47,383 nt of DNA, from assembly GCF_015561195.1 (NCBI RefSeq), contig NZ_JADMSU010000011.1, positions 1 through 47,383 of the forward strand, given 5' to 3'. Source of the DNA: Collinsella aerofaciens. Its GTDB lineage: Bacteria > Actinomycetota > Coriobacteriia > Coriobacteriales > Coriobacteriaceae. Below are positions 8,342 through 16,493 of this stretch, in pieces. How positions within the stretch are numbered: position 1 is the first letter of the stretch; each line of letters begins with the position of its first letter. A model generated the notes under the pieces. It was not told where the DNA came from and did no database searches. It saw nothing but the letters and a program-made list of their open reading frames with translations. Position numbers and translations under genes: made by a program.

Positions 8342-9109
8342 CTACTCGCCTGCCTTGACGACCATAGAGGCGAAGTCGGCAGCCTTGAGCGAAGCGCCGC
8401 CCACGAGGGCGCCGTCAACGTCAGGCTTGGCGACGAGCTCGGCGATGTTGCCGGGCTTTGCAGAGCCACCATAGAGAACGCGGATGCCGTTAGCGAGCTC
8501 CTCGCCAAACATCTCCTTGAGGGTCTCACGGATAGCGCCGCAGACCTCCTGAGCGTCCTCAGCGGTAGCGGTCTTGCCGGTGCCGATGGCCCAGATGGGC
8601 TCGTAGGCGACGACGACCTGCTTGGGGCAGGTGATCTCAAGACCGGCAAGGCCAGCCTTGACCTGGTTCACGACGTGCTCGACATAGGTGCCAGCCTCGC
8701 GGACCTCGAGGGACTCGCCGCAGCAGAAGACGGGAACAAGACCGGCGGCAACGAGAGCCTTGGCCTTCTTGTTCTGATCCTCGTCGGTCTCGTGGAAGTA
8801 GTCGCGACGCTCGGAGTGACCGATGATGCAGTAGGTGCAGCCAGCGGACTTGAGCATGTCGCAAGAGGACTCACCGGTGAAGGCACCCTTGGCCTCCCAG
8901 TACACGTTCTGTGCACCGAGGGCGATGGGGGCAGCCTGAATGCGGTCATGAACCGTGGTGATGTCGATGGTCGGAGGGCAGACGAGCACCTCGACGCCAG
9001 CCGGAACCTCGGGCAGAGCCTGAGCCAGCTCGTCGGCGAGCTTGGCGGCCTCGGCGACGTCGTTGTTCATCTTCCAGTTACCAGCGATAAGAAGGGTGCG
9101 ATTAGGCAT
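8342..9109 (-). CDS. tpiA: triosephosphate isomerase
   Basis: This enzyme interconverts dihydroxyacetone phosphate and glyceraldehyde-3-phosphate (255 aa). NWKMN holds the substrate-binding K13, the catalytic histidine is H98 in IIGHSERR, and the catalytic glutamate is E170 in VAYEPIWAIGTG. The phosphate loop YGGSAKPGN is near the end. The start chosen is the ATG at 9107-9109. It overlaps the pgk stop in an ATGCCTAA arrangement, which indicates translational coupling. A longer in-frame start 63 bp upstream lies inside pgk and would add residues absent from the family. Confidence 0.95.
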   Translation of the reverse strand: MPNRTLLIAGNWKMNNDVAEAAKLADELAQALPEVPAGVEVLVCPPTIDITTVHDRIQAAPIALGAQNVYWEAKGAFTGESSCDMLKSAGCTYCIIGHSERRDYFHETDEDQNKKAKALVAAGLVPVFCCGESLEVREAGTYVEHVVNQVKAGLAGLEITCPKQVVVAYEPIWAIGTGKTATAEDAQEVCGAIRETLKEMFGEELANGIRVLYGGSAKPGNIAELVAKPDVDGALVGGASLKAADFASMVVKAGE

Positions 9110-10292
9110 CGAGAAGCGCCTCCACTCCGGGCAGGGCCTTACCCTCGACGAGCTCCATGGAAGCGCCACCACCGGTGGAGATCCAGCTCATCTTGTCGGC
9201 CAGGTTGAACTTGTTGACAGCCGCGACAGAGTCGCCACCGCCGATGATCGAGGTGCAGTCGGCCTCGGCGACGGCCTCGGCGATAGCCTGGGTGCCGTGA
9301 GCGAAGTTGTCGAACTCGAAGACGCCCATGGGGCCGTTCCAGAACACGGTCTTGGCGCCCTTGACGGCCTCGGCGTAGAGCTCCTCGGTCTTGGGACCGA
9401 TGTCCATGCCCTCACGATCGTCGGGGATAGCGTCGGAAGCGACAACCTCGGGGACAGCGTCCTCGCCAAAGTGATCGGCAACGCGGTTATCGATGGGGAG
9501 CAGGATCTTAACGCCCTTCTCCTCGGCCTTCTTGAGCATCTCGCCAGCGCGCTCGACCCAGTCCTCTTCCTTGAGGGACTGACCGACGGTCAGGCCCTGA
9601 GCCAGGAAGAAGGTGTAGGCCATGCCGCCACCGATGATCAGGGTGTCAGCGGAGTCGATGAGGTGATCGAGAACGCCGATCTTGGAGGAAACCTTGGAAC
9701 CGCCGACGATAGCGACGAAGGGGCGCTCGGGCTCGGCGAAGATGCCGGTCAGCGTGTCGACCTCTTTCTCGAGCAGGAAGCCGGCGACGGCAGGCAGGTA
9801 AGCGGCGGGGCCCACGACGGAACCCTGGGCGCGGTGAGCGGTGCCGAAGGCATCGAGAACGAAGACGTCACCATAGGAAGCGAGCTTCTTGGCGATCTCG
9901 GGATCGTTCTTCTTCTCACGCTTGTCGAAACGGACGTTCTCGAGAACGAGGACCTTGCCCGGCTCGACGGCGGCAACAGCCTCGGCGGCCTTCTCGCCGT
10001 AGGTGTCGGCGACAAAGGCAACATCGAGACCAGAGAGCTCAGCGAGCTTCTTGGCAACAGGCTCAAGGGAGAGCTCGGGCTGGAAGCCGGTGCCATCGGG
10101 ACGGCCGAGGTGGCTCATGAGGATGACGCGAGCGTTGTGCTCAACGAGGTAGTTGATGGTGGGCAGGGCAGCCTTGATGCGGGTGGTGTCGCCAACGACG
10201 CCATCCTTGATAGGCACGTTGAAGTCAACGCGGACGAGAACGCGCTTGCCGTCGACATCGATGTCGCGGACGGTCTTCTTGGTAAAGGCCAT
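9102..10292 (-). CDS. pgk: phosphoglycerate kinase
   Basis: This enzyme makes ATP from 1,3-bisphosphoglycerate in glycolysis (396 aa). Substrate-binding motifs RVDFNVP (21-27) and SHLGRPDG are present in the N-terminal domain. The nucleotide-domain motifs VGGSKVSSKI and IIGGGDSVAA are also present. The start was set at MAFTKK because an AAAGG site lies just upstream and homologues begin there; a 12-residue upstream extension would run through a leader hairpin. pgk is separated from gap by a terminator, so it heads its own unit with tpiA and gpmI. Confidence 0.95.
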   Translation of the reverse strand: MAFTKKTVRDIDVDGKRVLVRVDFNVPIKDGVVGDTTRIKAALPTINYLVEHNARVILMSHLGRPDGTGFQPELSLEPVAKKLAELSGLDVAFVADTYGEKAAEAVAAVEPGKVLVLENVRFDKREKKNDPEIAKKLASYGDVFVLDAFGTAHRAQGSVVGPAAYLPAVAGFLLEKEVDTLTGIFAEPERPFVAIVGGSKVSSKIGVLDHLIDSADTLIIGGGMAYTFFLAQGLTVGQSLKEEDWVERAGEMLKKAEEKGVKILLPIDNRVADHFGEDAVPEVVASDAIPDDREGMDIGPKTEELYAEAVKGAKTVFWNGPMGVFEFDNFAHGTQAIAEAVAEADCTSIIGGGDSVAAVNKFNLADKMSWISTGGGASMELVEGKALPGVEALLDA

Positions 10293-10315
10293 GTTTGCTT
10301 CTACCTTTCGTACGT

Positions 10316-10338
10316 GTCTGCCTCCCATTACGGCAGAC
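10316..10338 (-). promoter_or_regulatory. leader hairpin upstream of pgk
   Basis: GTCTGCC (10316-10322) and GGCAGAC (10332-10338) form a perfect 7-bp stem with a 9-nt loop. It is centred about 35 bp upstream of the pgk start, between the gap terminator and the ribosome binding site. It may stabilise the mRNA 5' end or mask nothing at all; no known riboswitch was recognised. Confidence 0.4.
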
Positions 10339-10348
10339 GATTTCCTAT

Positions 10349-10393
10349 AAAAAGGGCGCGACCCTAGGGTGTAAGCCCTATGAGGCCGCGCCC
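10349..10393 (-). terminator. rho-independent terminator of gap
   Basis: GGGCGCG (10354-10360) pairs with CGCGCCC (10387-10393), and inner pairs extend the stem. On the minus strand it runs into TTTTTA. It starts 40 bp after the gap stop and separates gap from pgk. Confidence 0.85.
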
Positions 10394-10432
10394 TTCTTTA
10401 GACGCTCAACGAGCTATTCGCTAAAAGCTAAA

Positions 10433-11458
10433 TTAAGCAACGAACTTCTCGAAGTACTTGATGGTGCGGACCATCTGAGAGGTGTAGGAGTTCTCGTTGT
10501 CGTACCAAGAGGTGACCTGAACGAGGGTCTGGCCGTTGCCGAGGTCAGAGCACATGGTCTGAGTGGCGTCGAAGATGGAGCCGTGGGTCTCGCCGATGAT
10601 GTCGGTGGAGACGATGTCGTCCTCGTTGTAACCGAAGGTCTCGGAGATGGTGGAAGCGTAGGCCTTCATAGCGGCGTTGACCTCGTCGACGGTGACCTTC
10701 TTGTCAACAACAGCGTAGAGGTTGGTGATGGAGCCGGTCGGCGTCGGGACGCGCTGGGCGGCACCGATGAGCTTACCGTTGAGCTCGGGGAGAACCAGGC
10801 CGATAGCCTTGGCGGCACCGGTGGTGTTGGGGACGATGTTGACGGCGCAGGCGCGGCTACGACGCTTGTTGCCCTTGCGCTGCGGGCCGTCGAGCGGCAT
10901 CTGGTCGCCGGTCCAGGCGTGAATGGTGGTCATGATGCCGGACACGATGGGAGCGAAGTCGTTCAGACCCTTGGCCATCGGGGCGAGGCAGTTGGTGGTG
11001 CAGGAAGCAGCGGAGATGATGTTGTCCTCAGCGGTCAGCGTCTCGTGGTTGACGTTGTACACGATGGTGGGCAGATCGCTGCCGGCCGGAGCGGAGATGA
11101 CGACCTTCTTGGCGCCAGCGTTGATGTGGGCCTGAGCCTTAGCCTTGCTGGTGTAGAAGCCGGTGCACTCGAGAACGACGTCGACGTCGAGGTCGCCCCA
11201 AGGCAGGTTGTTGGCGTCGGCCTCCTTGTAGATCTTGATCTCCTTGCCGTCAACGGTGATGGAATCCTCGCCAGCAACGACCTCGTGATCGCGAGCGTAG
11301 TTGCCCTGCGTGGAGTCGTACTTCAGAAGGTAAGCGAGCATATCGGGAGAGGTGAGGTCGTTGATAGCGACAATCTCGGAGCCCTCATGACCGAACATCT
11401 GACGGAAAGCCAGACGACCGATGCGACCGAAGCCGTTAATAGCAACCTTTACTGCCAT
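10433..11458 (-). CDS. gap: glyceraldehyde-3-phosphate dehydrogenase, type I
   Basis: This enzyme oxidises and phosphorylates glyceraldehyde-3-phosphate with NAD+ (341 aa). The Rossmann motif INGFGRIGR is at residues 7-15, and the catalytic C154 lies in ASCTTNC. The phosphate-binding TGAAKAIG and C-terminal [11 protein letters not shown] motifs are intact. The ATG at 11456-11458 has AAAGGAG six bases upstream. A longer frame running 34 residues further into the promoter is not used. gap sits between whiA and pgk with its own terminator and a probable promoter, so it is likely expressed as a strong monocistronic message. Confidence 0.95.
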   Translation of the reverse strand: MAVKVAINGFGRIGRLAFRQMFGHEGSEIVAINDLTSPDMLAYLLKYDSTQGNYARDHEVVAGEDSITVDGKEIKIYKEADANNLPWGDLDVDVVLECTGFYTSKAKAQAHINAGAKKVVISAPAGSDLPTIVYNVNHETLTAEDNIISAASCTTNCLAPMAKGLNDFAPIVSGIMTTIHAWTGDQMPLDGPQRKGNKRRSRACAVNIVPNTTGAAKAIGLVLPELNGKLIGAAQRVPTPTGSITNLYAVVDKKVTVDEVNAAMKAYASTISETFGYNEDDIVSTDIIGETHGSIFDATQTMCSDLGNGQTLVQVTSWYDNENSYTSQMVRTIKYFEKFVA

Positions 11459-11530
11459 TGTGTCTCCTTTCGTAAGGCCCCCGCAAGCTACAGCGCCCGC
11501 CGTTGAGGCCCACAAACTAACCACTCGCCT

Positions 11531-11560
11531 AATATACCTTTTTTTGGACTTGAATTTCAC
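11531..11560 (-). promoter_or_regulatory. candidate gap promoter
   Basis: On the minus strand GTGAAA (11555-11560) and TATATT (11531-11536) are 18 bp apart. The -10 matches 5/6 and the region is strikingly AT-rich for this genome. The -10 lies about 70 bp upstream of the gap ATG. Confidence 0.5.
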
Positions 11561-11592
11561 GAGAATAGTCGAAATTGAAAATCAAATTTACG

Positions 11593-11606
11593 TTAAAACG
11601 TTTTAA
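11593..11606. promoter_or_regulatory. palindromic operator candidate upstream of gap
   Basis: TTAAAACGTTTTAA is a perfect 14-bp palindrome centred on CG. This is the general form of LacI/CcpA-family operators. It lies 33 bp upstream of the candidate -35. The core AAAACGTT recurs upstream of oppA and satA. The binding protein is not identifiable from the window. Confidence 0.45.
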
Positions 11607-11651
11607 AGAATAAAATAGCAGCTAAATCCGTATATAAGTCGATACTTTAAA

Positions 11652-12581
11652 CTACCCGTTTGCTTCAATGAGCTTTTCAAGCCGTAAAACACGATGGTAG
11701 AGGGCCGACTTCGACAAGGGAGGGTCGGCCATCTCCCCTAAATCACGCAGCGACAGATCGGGATAGCGCTCGCGCAGGTCGCAAAAGACCGCCAAGGCAT
11801 CCGGAAGCGCATCGCGAAGGCCGCGCTGCTCGAGCTCATCGATAAGCGCAAGCTGATGTTGGGCAGCACCGGCGCTTCTGGTCTGGTTGGCGAGCTCGGC
11901 GTTCACGCGACGGTTCACATCGTTCTTAACCAACTTGACCGCGCGCGCCTCCTCAATCTCGGCAACGCTGCGCTTGGCACCAATCAGCTTTAATAAATGC
12001 TCGATTTCCTCAGCGCTCTTAATGTACACGGCATACGACCCCCGTCGTGCATTAACACGAGCATGGACCCCAATCTGCCCCAACAGGTCGCAAAGCCCCT
12101 TAGCATATTGCTCGCCCTGCACCGCGATCTCCAAATGAAAATCGCCGCGTGGATCGGCCACGAAGCCACCCGCGATGAGCGCGCCGCGGATGTAGGCAAG
12201 CCTGCAGCAGGGACGGGCAACGATGTGTCGGGGAACACCAGCGACGAGCCCTCCCCTGCGGTCTAGAATGCCTAGCAGCACCAGAGCCTTGTCCAGGTCG
12301 GGTTGATCGGGCAGGGTAATGAGATAGTTACGGACCTTATGCAAGACCGATTTACGAACGGTGAATTCCGTTTTGAGCTTAAGGATGCGATGCGTCAGCG
12401 TGATCATCGTGCGCGCGACGGCTCCCGTCTCAGTCGCAACTGTCAAACGATACCGCCCAGAGCCGGTAAGCGAGAGCGTACCACTCACGCGCGTGAGGGC
12501 GGCAAGTGTCGACAAGTCGCAGTATTCACATTCGGGTTCGCAGCGCGCAAGCTCGTCGCGCACCTCAGCGGTAAACGACAT
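11652..12581 (-). CDS. whiA: WhiA family DNA-binding regulator
   Basis: WhiA is a Gram-positive regulator with a LAGLIDADG-like N-terminal fold and a C-terminal helix-turn-helix. It controls sporulation in Streptomyces and influences division elsewhere (309 aa here, normal). The N-terminal MSFTAEVRDELA and the cysteine-containing CEPECEYCDL are typical. The HTH region is around LSLRDLGEMADPPLSKSALYHRV, recognisable from the family motif for binding GACAC-type sites. It starts 6 bp after rapZ, so the two are co-transcribed. The usual intervening gene yvcK is absent. Confidence 0.94.
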   Translation of the reverse strand: MSFTAEVRDELARCEPECEYCDLSTLAALTRVSGTLSLTGSGRYRLTVATETGAVARTMITLTHRILKLKTEFTVRKSVLHKVRNYLITLPDQPDLDKALVLLGILDRRGGLVAGVPRHIVARPCCRLAYIRGALIAGGFVADPRGDFHLEIAVQGEQYAKGLCDLLGQIGVHARVNARRGSYAVYIKSAEEIEHLLKLIGAKRSVAEIEEARAVKLVKNDVNRRVNAELANQTRSAGAAQHQLALIDELEQRGLRDALPDALAVFCDLRERYPDLSLRDLGEMADPPLSKSALYHRVLRLEKLIEANG

Positions 12582-12587
12582 GCAGGC

Positions 12588-13490
12588 CTATGCCTTCGTG
12601 TTGGCGCGCGACAGATCGCGGTGGGAGATGCTCACGTGGTACTGGGCGCCTTCCAGGTAACGGGCCGTGGCCTCGGCAATGGCGACGCTACGGTGCTGTC
12701 CGCCCGTGCAGCCGATGGCGATAGAAAGCTGCGGTTTACCCTCCGCGATATAGCCCGGCATCACCGTATCGAGCAGCTGTGTCCAAGCCTTCCAAAACTC
12801 CTGCGTCTTGGGATGGTCCAGAACAAAATCGGAGACCTTTTTATCGAGACCGGTCATCGTGCGCATCTCGGGATCGTAGAACGGATTGGGCAGGAAGCGG
12901 ACGTCGATCATAATGTCCGCCTCGACGGGCATGCCGTGCTTAAAGCCAAACGAGAACACATGGACGTCCATGAGCTGTTGGTCGGACAGTTCGGAAAATG
13001 CCATACGTAGCTTGTTGCGCAGCGCAGAGGTGCGCAGACGGCTCGTGTCGATAATCATATCGGCTCGATCGCGCACGCCCTGCAGCTGAAGGCGCTCGCG
13101 CTGAATGGCATCGGCCGTAGTCTCCCCCGGCTTGGCAATGGGATGACGGCGGCGATTTTCGCTGTAGCGACGAATCAGCACCTCGTCAGAAGCCTCCAGG
13201 AACACGATGTCGCAGCTCATCTCGCGCTCTTCGAGCGCGGCGACCGCATCGAGCAACTCGTCAAACAGTCCCTGGCTACGCAAATCGCAGGTGACGGCGA
13301 GATGCCTGCCCACGCCCGTATTGATGCCGACGAGCTCGGCAAGCTGGGCGATCAGACGCGGAGGCAAGTTGTCGATGCAAAAATAGCCCATGTCCTCGAA
13401 CACGTGCATGGCCTGTGTGCGGCCCGAACCGGACATTCCGGTGATGATGACGATATCGGGGATGCGCTCCGAGCGCTCCGCCGCATCCAT
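12588..13490 (-). CDS. rapZ: RapZ family nucleotide-binding protein
   Basis: RapZ is an RNase adapter/UDP-sugar-sensing P-loop protein (300 aa from this start). Walker A GMSGSGRT is near residues 18-25. MGYFCIDNLPP follows as in the family. The C-terminal domain has FSFGFKHG and GCTGGQHRSV, which holds the conserved cysteine and histidine. The start at MDAAERS has an AAGGGAG site; another ATG 18 bp upstream (13508) has GGGAGG and is also possible. In Enterobacteria RapZ controls GlmS through a small RNA. In Actinobacteria its role is less clear, and its proximity here to a locus producing GlcNAc-6-P is suggestive only. Confidence 0.92.
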   Translation of the reverse strand: MDAAERSERIPDIVIITGMSGSGRTQAMHVFEDMGYFCIDNLPPRLIAQLAELVGINTGVGRHLAVTCDLRSQGLFDELLDAVAALEEREMSCDIVFLEASDEVLIRRYSENRRRHPIAKPGETTADAIQRERLQLQGVRDRADMIIDTSRLRTSALRNKLRMAFSELSDQQLMDVHVFSFGFKHGMPVEADIMIDVRFLPNPFYDPEMRTMTGLDKKVSDFVLDHPKTQEFWKAWTQLLDTVMPGYIAEGKPQLSIAIGCTGGQHRSVAIAEATARYLEGAQYHVSISHRDLSRANTKA

Positions 13491-13520
13491 GGCATCTCCC
13501 TTTTGCATGTGCTGCCTCCC

Positions 13521-13558
13521 AAAAACAAGCGCGGGACCCAGCAACCCGGATCCCGCGC
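13521..13558 (-). terminator. rho-independent terminator of the nan operon
   Basis: GCGCGGGA (13529-13536) pairs with TCCCGCGC (13551-13558), with further GGG/CCC pairing inside. The minus strand then reads TTGTTTTT. It lies just upstream of rapZ and ends transcription from nanE. Confidence 0.85.
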
Positions 13559-13609
13559 GGTCAATTGCCTATATTGAGTATACCGCCCCGAGCGGATACG
13601 AGGCCCGTC

Positions 13610-14296
13610 TTACGCCTCAAGCGCAGCCTTGAACCAACTCGTAATACTCGTGGGGTGCGTGATGGCGGTGCCGACGACAACGGCCCAGGCGCCAGCATCG
13701 ATCGCGGCGCGAGCCTCCTCGGGCGTGTGCACGCGGCCCTCGCAGATGATGGGAAGACCGGGGAATTCCTCGGTCGCCTGACGCAGGAGTGGCAGATCGG
13801 GACCGTCGGCCATAGTGCAGTCGATGGCGGCGACACCGTGAGAGAGCGTGGTGGATACCAGGTCGAAGCCCATATCAACCGCACGGCGAATGTCCTCGAT
13901 GGTGGCACAATCCGCCATCAGGAGCACACCCTCCTCGTGCAGCGGACGGAAGGTATCCTCGACCGTCTTGCCATCGGGGCGCGGACGATCGGTGGCGTCG
14001 ATCGCCACGATATCGGCACCAGCAGCAACGCAGGCGCGGGCGTGACGCAGCGTCGGCGTGATGTAAACGCCCTCGTGTCCATCCTTCCACAGGCCGATAA
14101 CAGGAACCTCACAGCGACCCTTAATGGCGGCAATGTCGGCAAGGCCCTGACAGCGAATGGCGGCGGCGCCGCCAAGCTCGCAAGCGCGAGACATTTGAGC
14201 CATGGTCTCGGGCGTACGAAGAGGCTCGCCCATATACGCCTGAACGCTCACGACGAGCTTGCCCTTCAGGGATTGAATCAAAGGATCGACGGTCAT
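13610..14296 (-). CDS. nanE: N-acetylmannosamine-6-phosphate 2-epimerase
   Basis: NanE converts ManNAc-6-P to GlcNAc-6-P in sialic-acid catabolism (228 aa, normal). It is a TIM barrel. The catalytic lysine is probably K71 in GLWKDGHEGVYITP, and the conserved acidic/basic set is in VAIDATDRPRP and ICEGRVHTPEEA. The C-terminal phosphate-binding GAWAVVVGTAITHP is present. It is the last gene of the sialic-acid operon, after nanK, separated by a 70-bp gap that holds a perfect stem-loop. Confidence in family is high; function is supported by nanA and nanK next door. Confidence 0.95.
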   Translation of the reverse strand: MTVDPLIQSLKGKLVVSVQAYMGEPLRTPETMAQMSRACELGGAAAIRCQGLADIAAIKGRCEVPVIGLWKDGHEGVYITPTLRHARACVAAGADIVAIDATDRPRPDGKTVEDTFRPLHEEGVLLMADCATIEDIRRAVDMGFDLVSTTLSHGVAAIDCTMADGPDLPLLRQATEEFPGLPIICEGRVHTPEEARAAIDAGAWAVVVGTAITHPTSITSWFKAALEA

Positions 14297-14319
14297 AAGG
14301 CTGCAACCTTTCTCAGAAC

Positions 14320-14350
14320 AGCCTCCCGAGGCGTGTTGTCTCGGGAGGCT
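14320..14350 (-). terminator. intercistronic stem-loop nanK/nanE
   Basis: AGCCTCCCGAG (14320-14330) pairs perfectly with CTCGGGAGGCT (14340-14350) over a 9-nt loop. There is no T run, so it is more likely an mRNA-processing or stability element than a full terminator. Confidence 0.55.
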
Positions 14351-14366
14351 CCTACAGCAGATACGT

Positions 14367-15332
14367 TTACTTCAACGAGGCAAGAAGATGCTCAGCGGCA
14401 CCGATAAGCGGCGCGTCGCCCTCCAGAGAACCGATGAGGATCGGTGTGTCCTGAAGCGGGTCGAGCGCCTGGCTGGCATAGCCCTCGTGCACCGAGTCCT
14501 TCCACGTCTGCGAACGCCAATCGGGACCCTGGTGAATCACGCCGCCCGAAAGCACGATGACCTCGGGATCCAAGATGTTGGCGAGCGAGCCTAAGCTGGC
14601 GCCCAGTGCAAAGCCGGCGTCATAGATGACCTCGGTCGCCTTTGCGTCGCCTGCACGGCACAGGTCGTTCACATCGCGACCGACCGAAGGACGGCTGGGG
14701 TCGACGCGGCCAAAGCGCTCATCGTACATACGACCAATGGAAGTGCCCGAAGCAACCGACTCCAGATGGCCGGAACGCCCGCAGGCGCAGGGAATGCCGG
14801 CGGCAGCCGAGCACTCGATGTGGCCCATATGGCCAGCAGCACCATGGAAGCCCTGCATCACGCGGCCGTTCTCGACATATGCGCCGCCGATGCCCGTACC
14901 GATGCCAAGACACAAGACGGAGAACTTGCCCTTGCCGACGCCCCAGTGGGCCTCGCCCAGAGCATGAGCCTGCACGTCGCCTACAACGGCAACGGGAAGA
15001 CCGAGATCCTCGCGCAGACGCGGCCCCAACTGAACGCCGGACCAGCCGGGCATGATCTCATTGGCATACGCGATGGCGCCCGTCTTGGGATCGACGACGC
15101 CGGCGGCACCGATACCGACGCCAAGGACCTCGACATCGGGATTCGCCTCGAGAGCAGCCTTGATGGACGCCTCGATACGCTGGAAGACGGCCTCGCCGCC
15201 CTCTTGGGCCTCGGTGGGAACCTCGGCCTCAAAAACGGGATGGGGCACACTACCGTCAGCCGGGTACTCCATGATGGCAGTCGCGATCTTAGTTCCGCCG
15301 ATATCGACAGAACAGACGTACTTGTTCTCCAT
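14367..15332 (-). CDS. nanK: ROK family sugar kinase, probable N-acetylmannosamine kinase
   Basis: This protein (321 aa) probably phosphorylates ManNAc to ManNAc-6-P between NanA and NanE. The ROK ATP motif DIGGTKIA is at residues 10-17, and the catalytic aspartate region is GDVQAHALGE. The zinc-site region reads GHIECSAAAGIPCACGRSGHLE. Usual ROK proteins have CxCGxxGCxE, so the last cysteine is replaced by histidine, which could still bind zinc. The start ATG has AAGGAGA upstream. Context between nanA and nanE supports ManNAc; glucokinase or GlcNAc kinase activity is the alternative from sequence alone. Confidence 0.85.
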   Translation of the reverse strand: MENKYVCSVDIGGTKIATAIMEYPADGSVPHPVFEAEVPTEAQEGGEAVFQRIEASIKAALEANPDVEVLGVGIGAAGVVDPKTGAIAYANEIMPGWSGVQLGPRLREDLGLPVAVVGDVQAHALGEAHWGVGKGKFSVLCLGIGTGIGGAYVENGRVMQGFHGAAGHMGHIECSAAAGIPCACGRSGHLESVASGTSIGRMYDERFGRVDPSRPSVGRDVNDLCRAGDAKATEVIYDAGFALGASLGSLANILDPEVIVLSGGVIHQGPDWRSQTWKDSVHEGYASQALDPLQDTPILIGSLEGDAPLIGAAEHLLASLK

Positions 15333-15433
15333 GTCGCTCTCCTTCGGAGATAAAAAACAACTATAGGAAATGCGCCGTCAGGCTAGCCGTCACAGCGCAG
15401 TAAAGGTTTTCCAGGTGCCCAAGATCGCCGAGA

Positions 15434-15474
15434 AACCGTGTGGCCATTGACCTAATAGTCATGGCCACACGGTT
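15434..15474 (-). terminator. large stem-loop after nanA
   Basis: AACCGTGTGGCCATTGAC (15434-15451) pairs with GTCATGGCCACACGGTT (15458-15474), 17 pairs with one bulged T. It starts 31 bp after the nanA stop, and the following minus-strand bases are TTTCTCGG. It may be a partial terminator or a 3' protection hairpin within the operon. The rest of 15333-15504 shows no gene. Confidence 0.6.
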
Positions 15475-15504
15475 GAACGGCGAGGTCGGGTGCCTGGGAA
15501 AGCT

Positions 15505-16425
15505 TTACAGGAGGCCGTTGTCCTGGAGGACCTTCCTAATAGCCTCGACGTTCTCGCCGGTCATGGCCTTCACCGGGCGCGGCATGGTCGGGCTGTCGAA
15601 GATACCCATGAGGTTCATAGCGGTCTTGAAGGCGCCGACGCCACCGGCATAGCCCTGGACGCCCGAGGTGACATCCCAGATGTGCGAAATCTCATTGAGG
15701 CGATCCTGCTCGGCCTTGACGGTAGCCCAGTCACCAGCCTGAGCGGCCTTCCACTGACGAACGTAGCCCTCGGGCTCAACGTTGGCGAGACCCGGGACAG
15801 AGCCGTCGGCGCCACCGAGGTAAGCGCCGTCGACAACAACCTCGTGGCCGGTGAGGATGCTCATCGGATGGCCGTTCTTCTCGTTCTCCTGAACGAGGTA
15901 GCGGAACGAGATGTCATCACCCGAGGAATCCTTGACGCCAGCAAGGACGCCCTCGGCGCCGAGCTTGGCAAGGAGCTTCCAGGGGAGCTTGGTGTGAACG
16001 CAGACGGGAATGTCATAGGCGAAGATGGGCAGGTCAAGCTCCTCGTGCAGGATGCGGAAGTGCTCCTCGACCTCGGTCATGCCCTGCAGGGCATAGAACG
16101 GGCAGGTGGCGACGAGGGCATCGGCGCCCAGCTCCTGAGCGACCTTGCCGTGCTCAATCATGCGCTCGGTCTCGGTATCGATGATGCCGACCAGGACGGG
16201 CACACGGTGGTCGACGATACGAACGGCCTCGGCGATAATCTGGCGACGGCGCTCGTCGGTGGAGAAGACGACCTCGCCCGAGGATCCCAGGAAGAACAGG
16301 CCATCGACGCCGGCATCGATCATGCGGTTGATGCTGCGCTCAAAGGAGGCAACATCAAGCTGGTGATCTTCGGTATCGGGAACAACGACGGGAGGGATAA
16401 CGCCGGTGAATTTCTGAGTTGCCAC
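15505..16425 (-). CDS. nanA: N-acetylneuraminate lyase (DHDPS/NAL superfamily)
   Basis: NanA splits N-acetylneuraminate into ManNAc and pyruvate through a Schiff base (306 aa). The pyruvate-binding motif GSSGE is at 47-51, the catalytic tyrosine is Y137 (FAYDIP) and the Schiff-base lysine is K165 (AGVKDSSG). These positions equal those of the E. coli enzyme. I place the start at GTG (16423-16425) with AAGGAG seven bases upstream; an ATG 84 bp further up has no ribosome site and adds non-family residues. DHDPS is excluded mainly by context and by the GSSGEVVFS variant. It lies within the sat-nan operon. Confidence 0.88.
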   Translation of the reverse strand: MATQKFTGVIPPVVVPDTEDHQLDVASFERSINRMIDAGVDGLFFLGSSGEVVFSTDERRRQIIAEAVRIVDHRVPVLVGIIDTETERMIEHGKVAQELGADALVATCPFYALQGMTEVEEHFRILHEELDLPIFAYDIPVCVHTKLPWKLLAKLGAEGVLAGVKDSSGDDISFRYLVQENEKNGHPMSILTGHEVVVDGAYLGGADGSVPGLANVEPEGYVRQWKAAQAGDWATVKAEQDRLNEISHIWDVTSGVQGYAGGVGAFKTAMNLMGIFDSPTMPRPVKAMTGENVEAIRKVLQDNGLL

Positions 16426-16493
16426 AAGAATCTCCTTAGTTGTCTGGCGGGCGGCCCTATGCCACCCACTCTTGTTGGCAGTGTCCAGGCCGT

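Noticed and set aside
9110-9172. Upstream start for tpiA
   Set aside because: Extra residues are absent from the family and fall within pgk; the overlap start gives the normal N-terminus.
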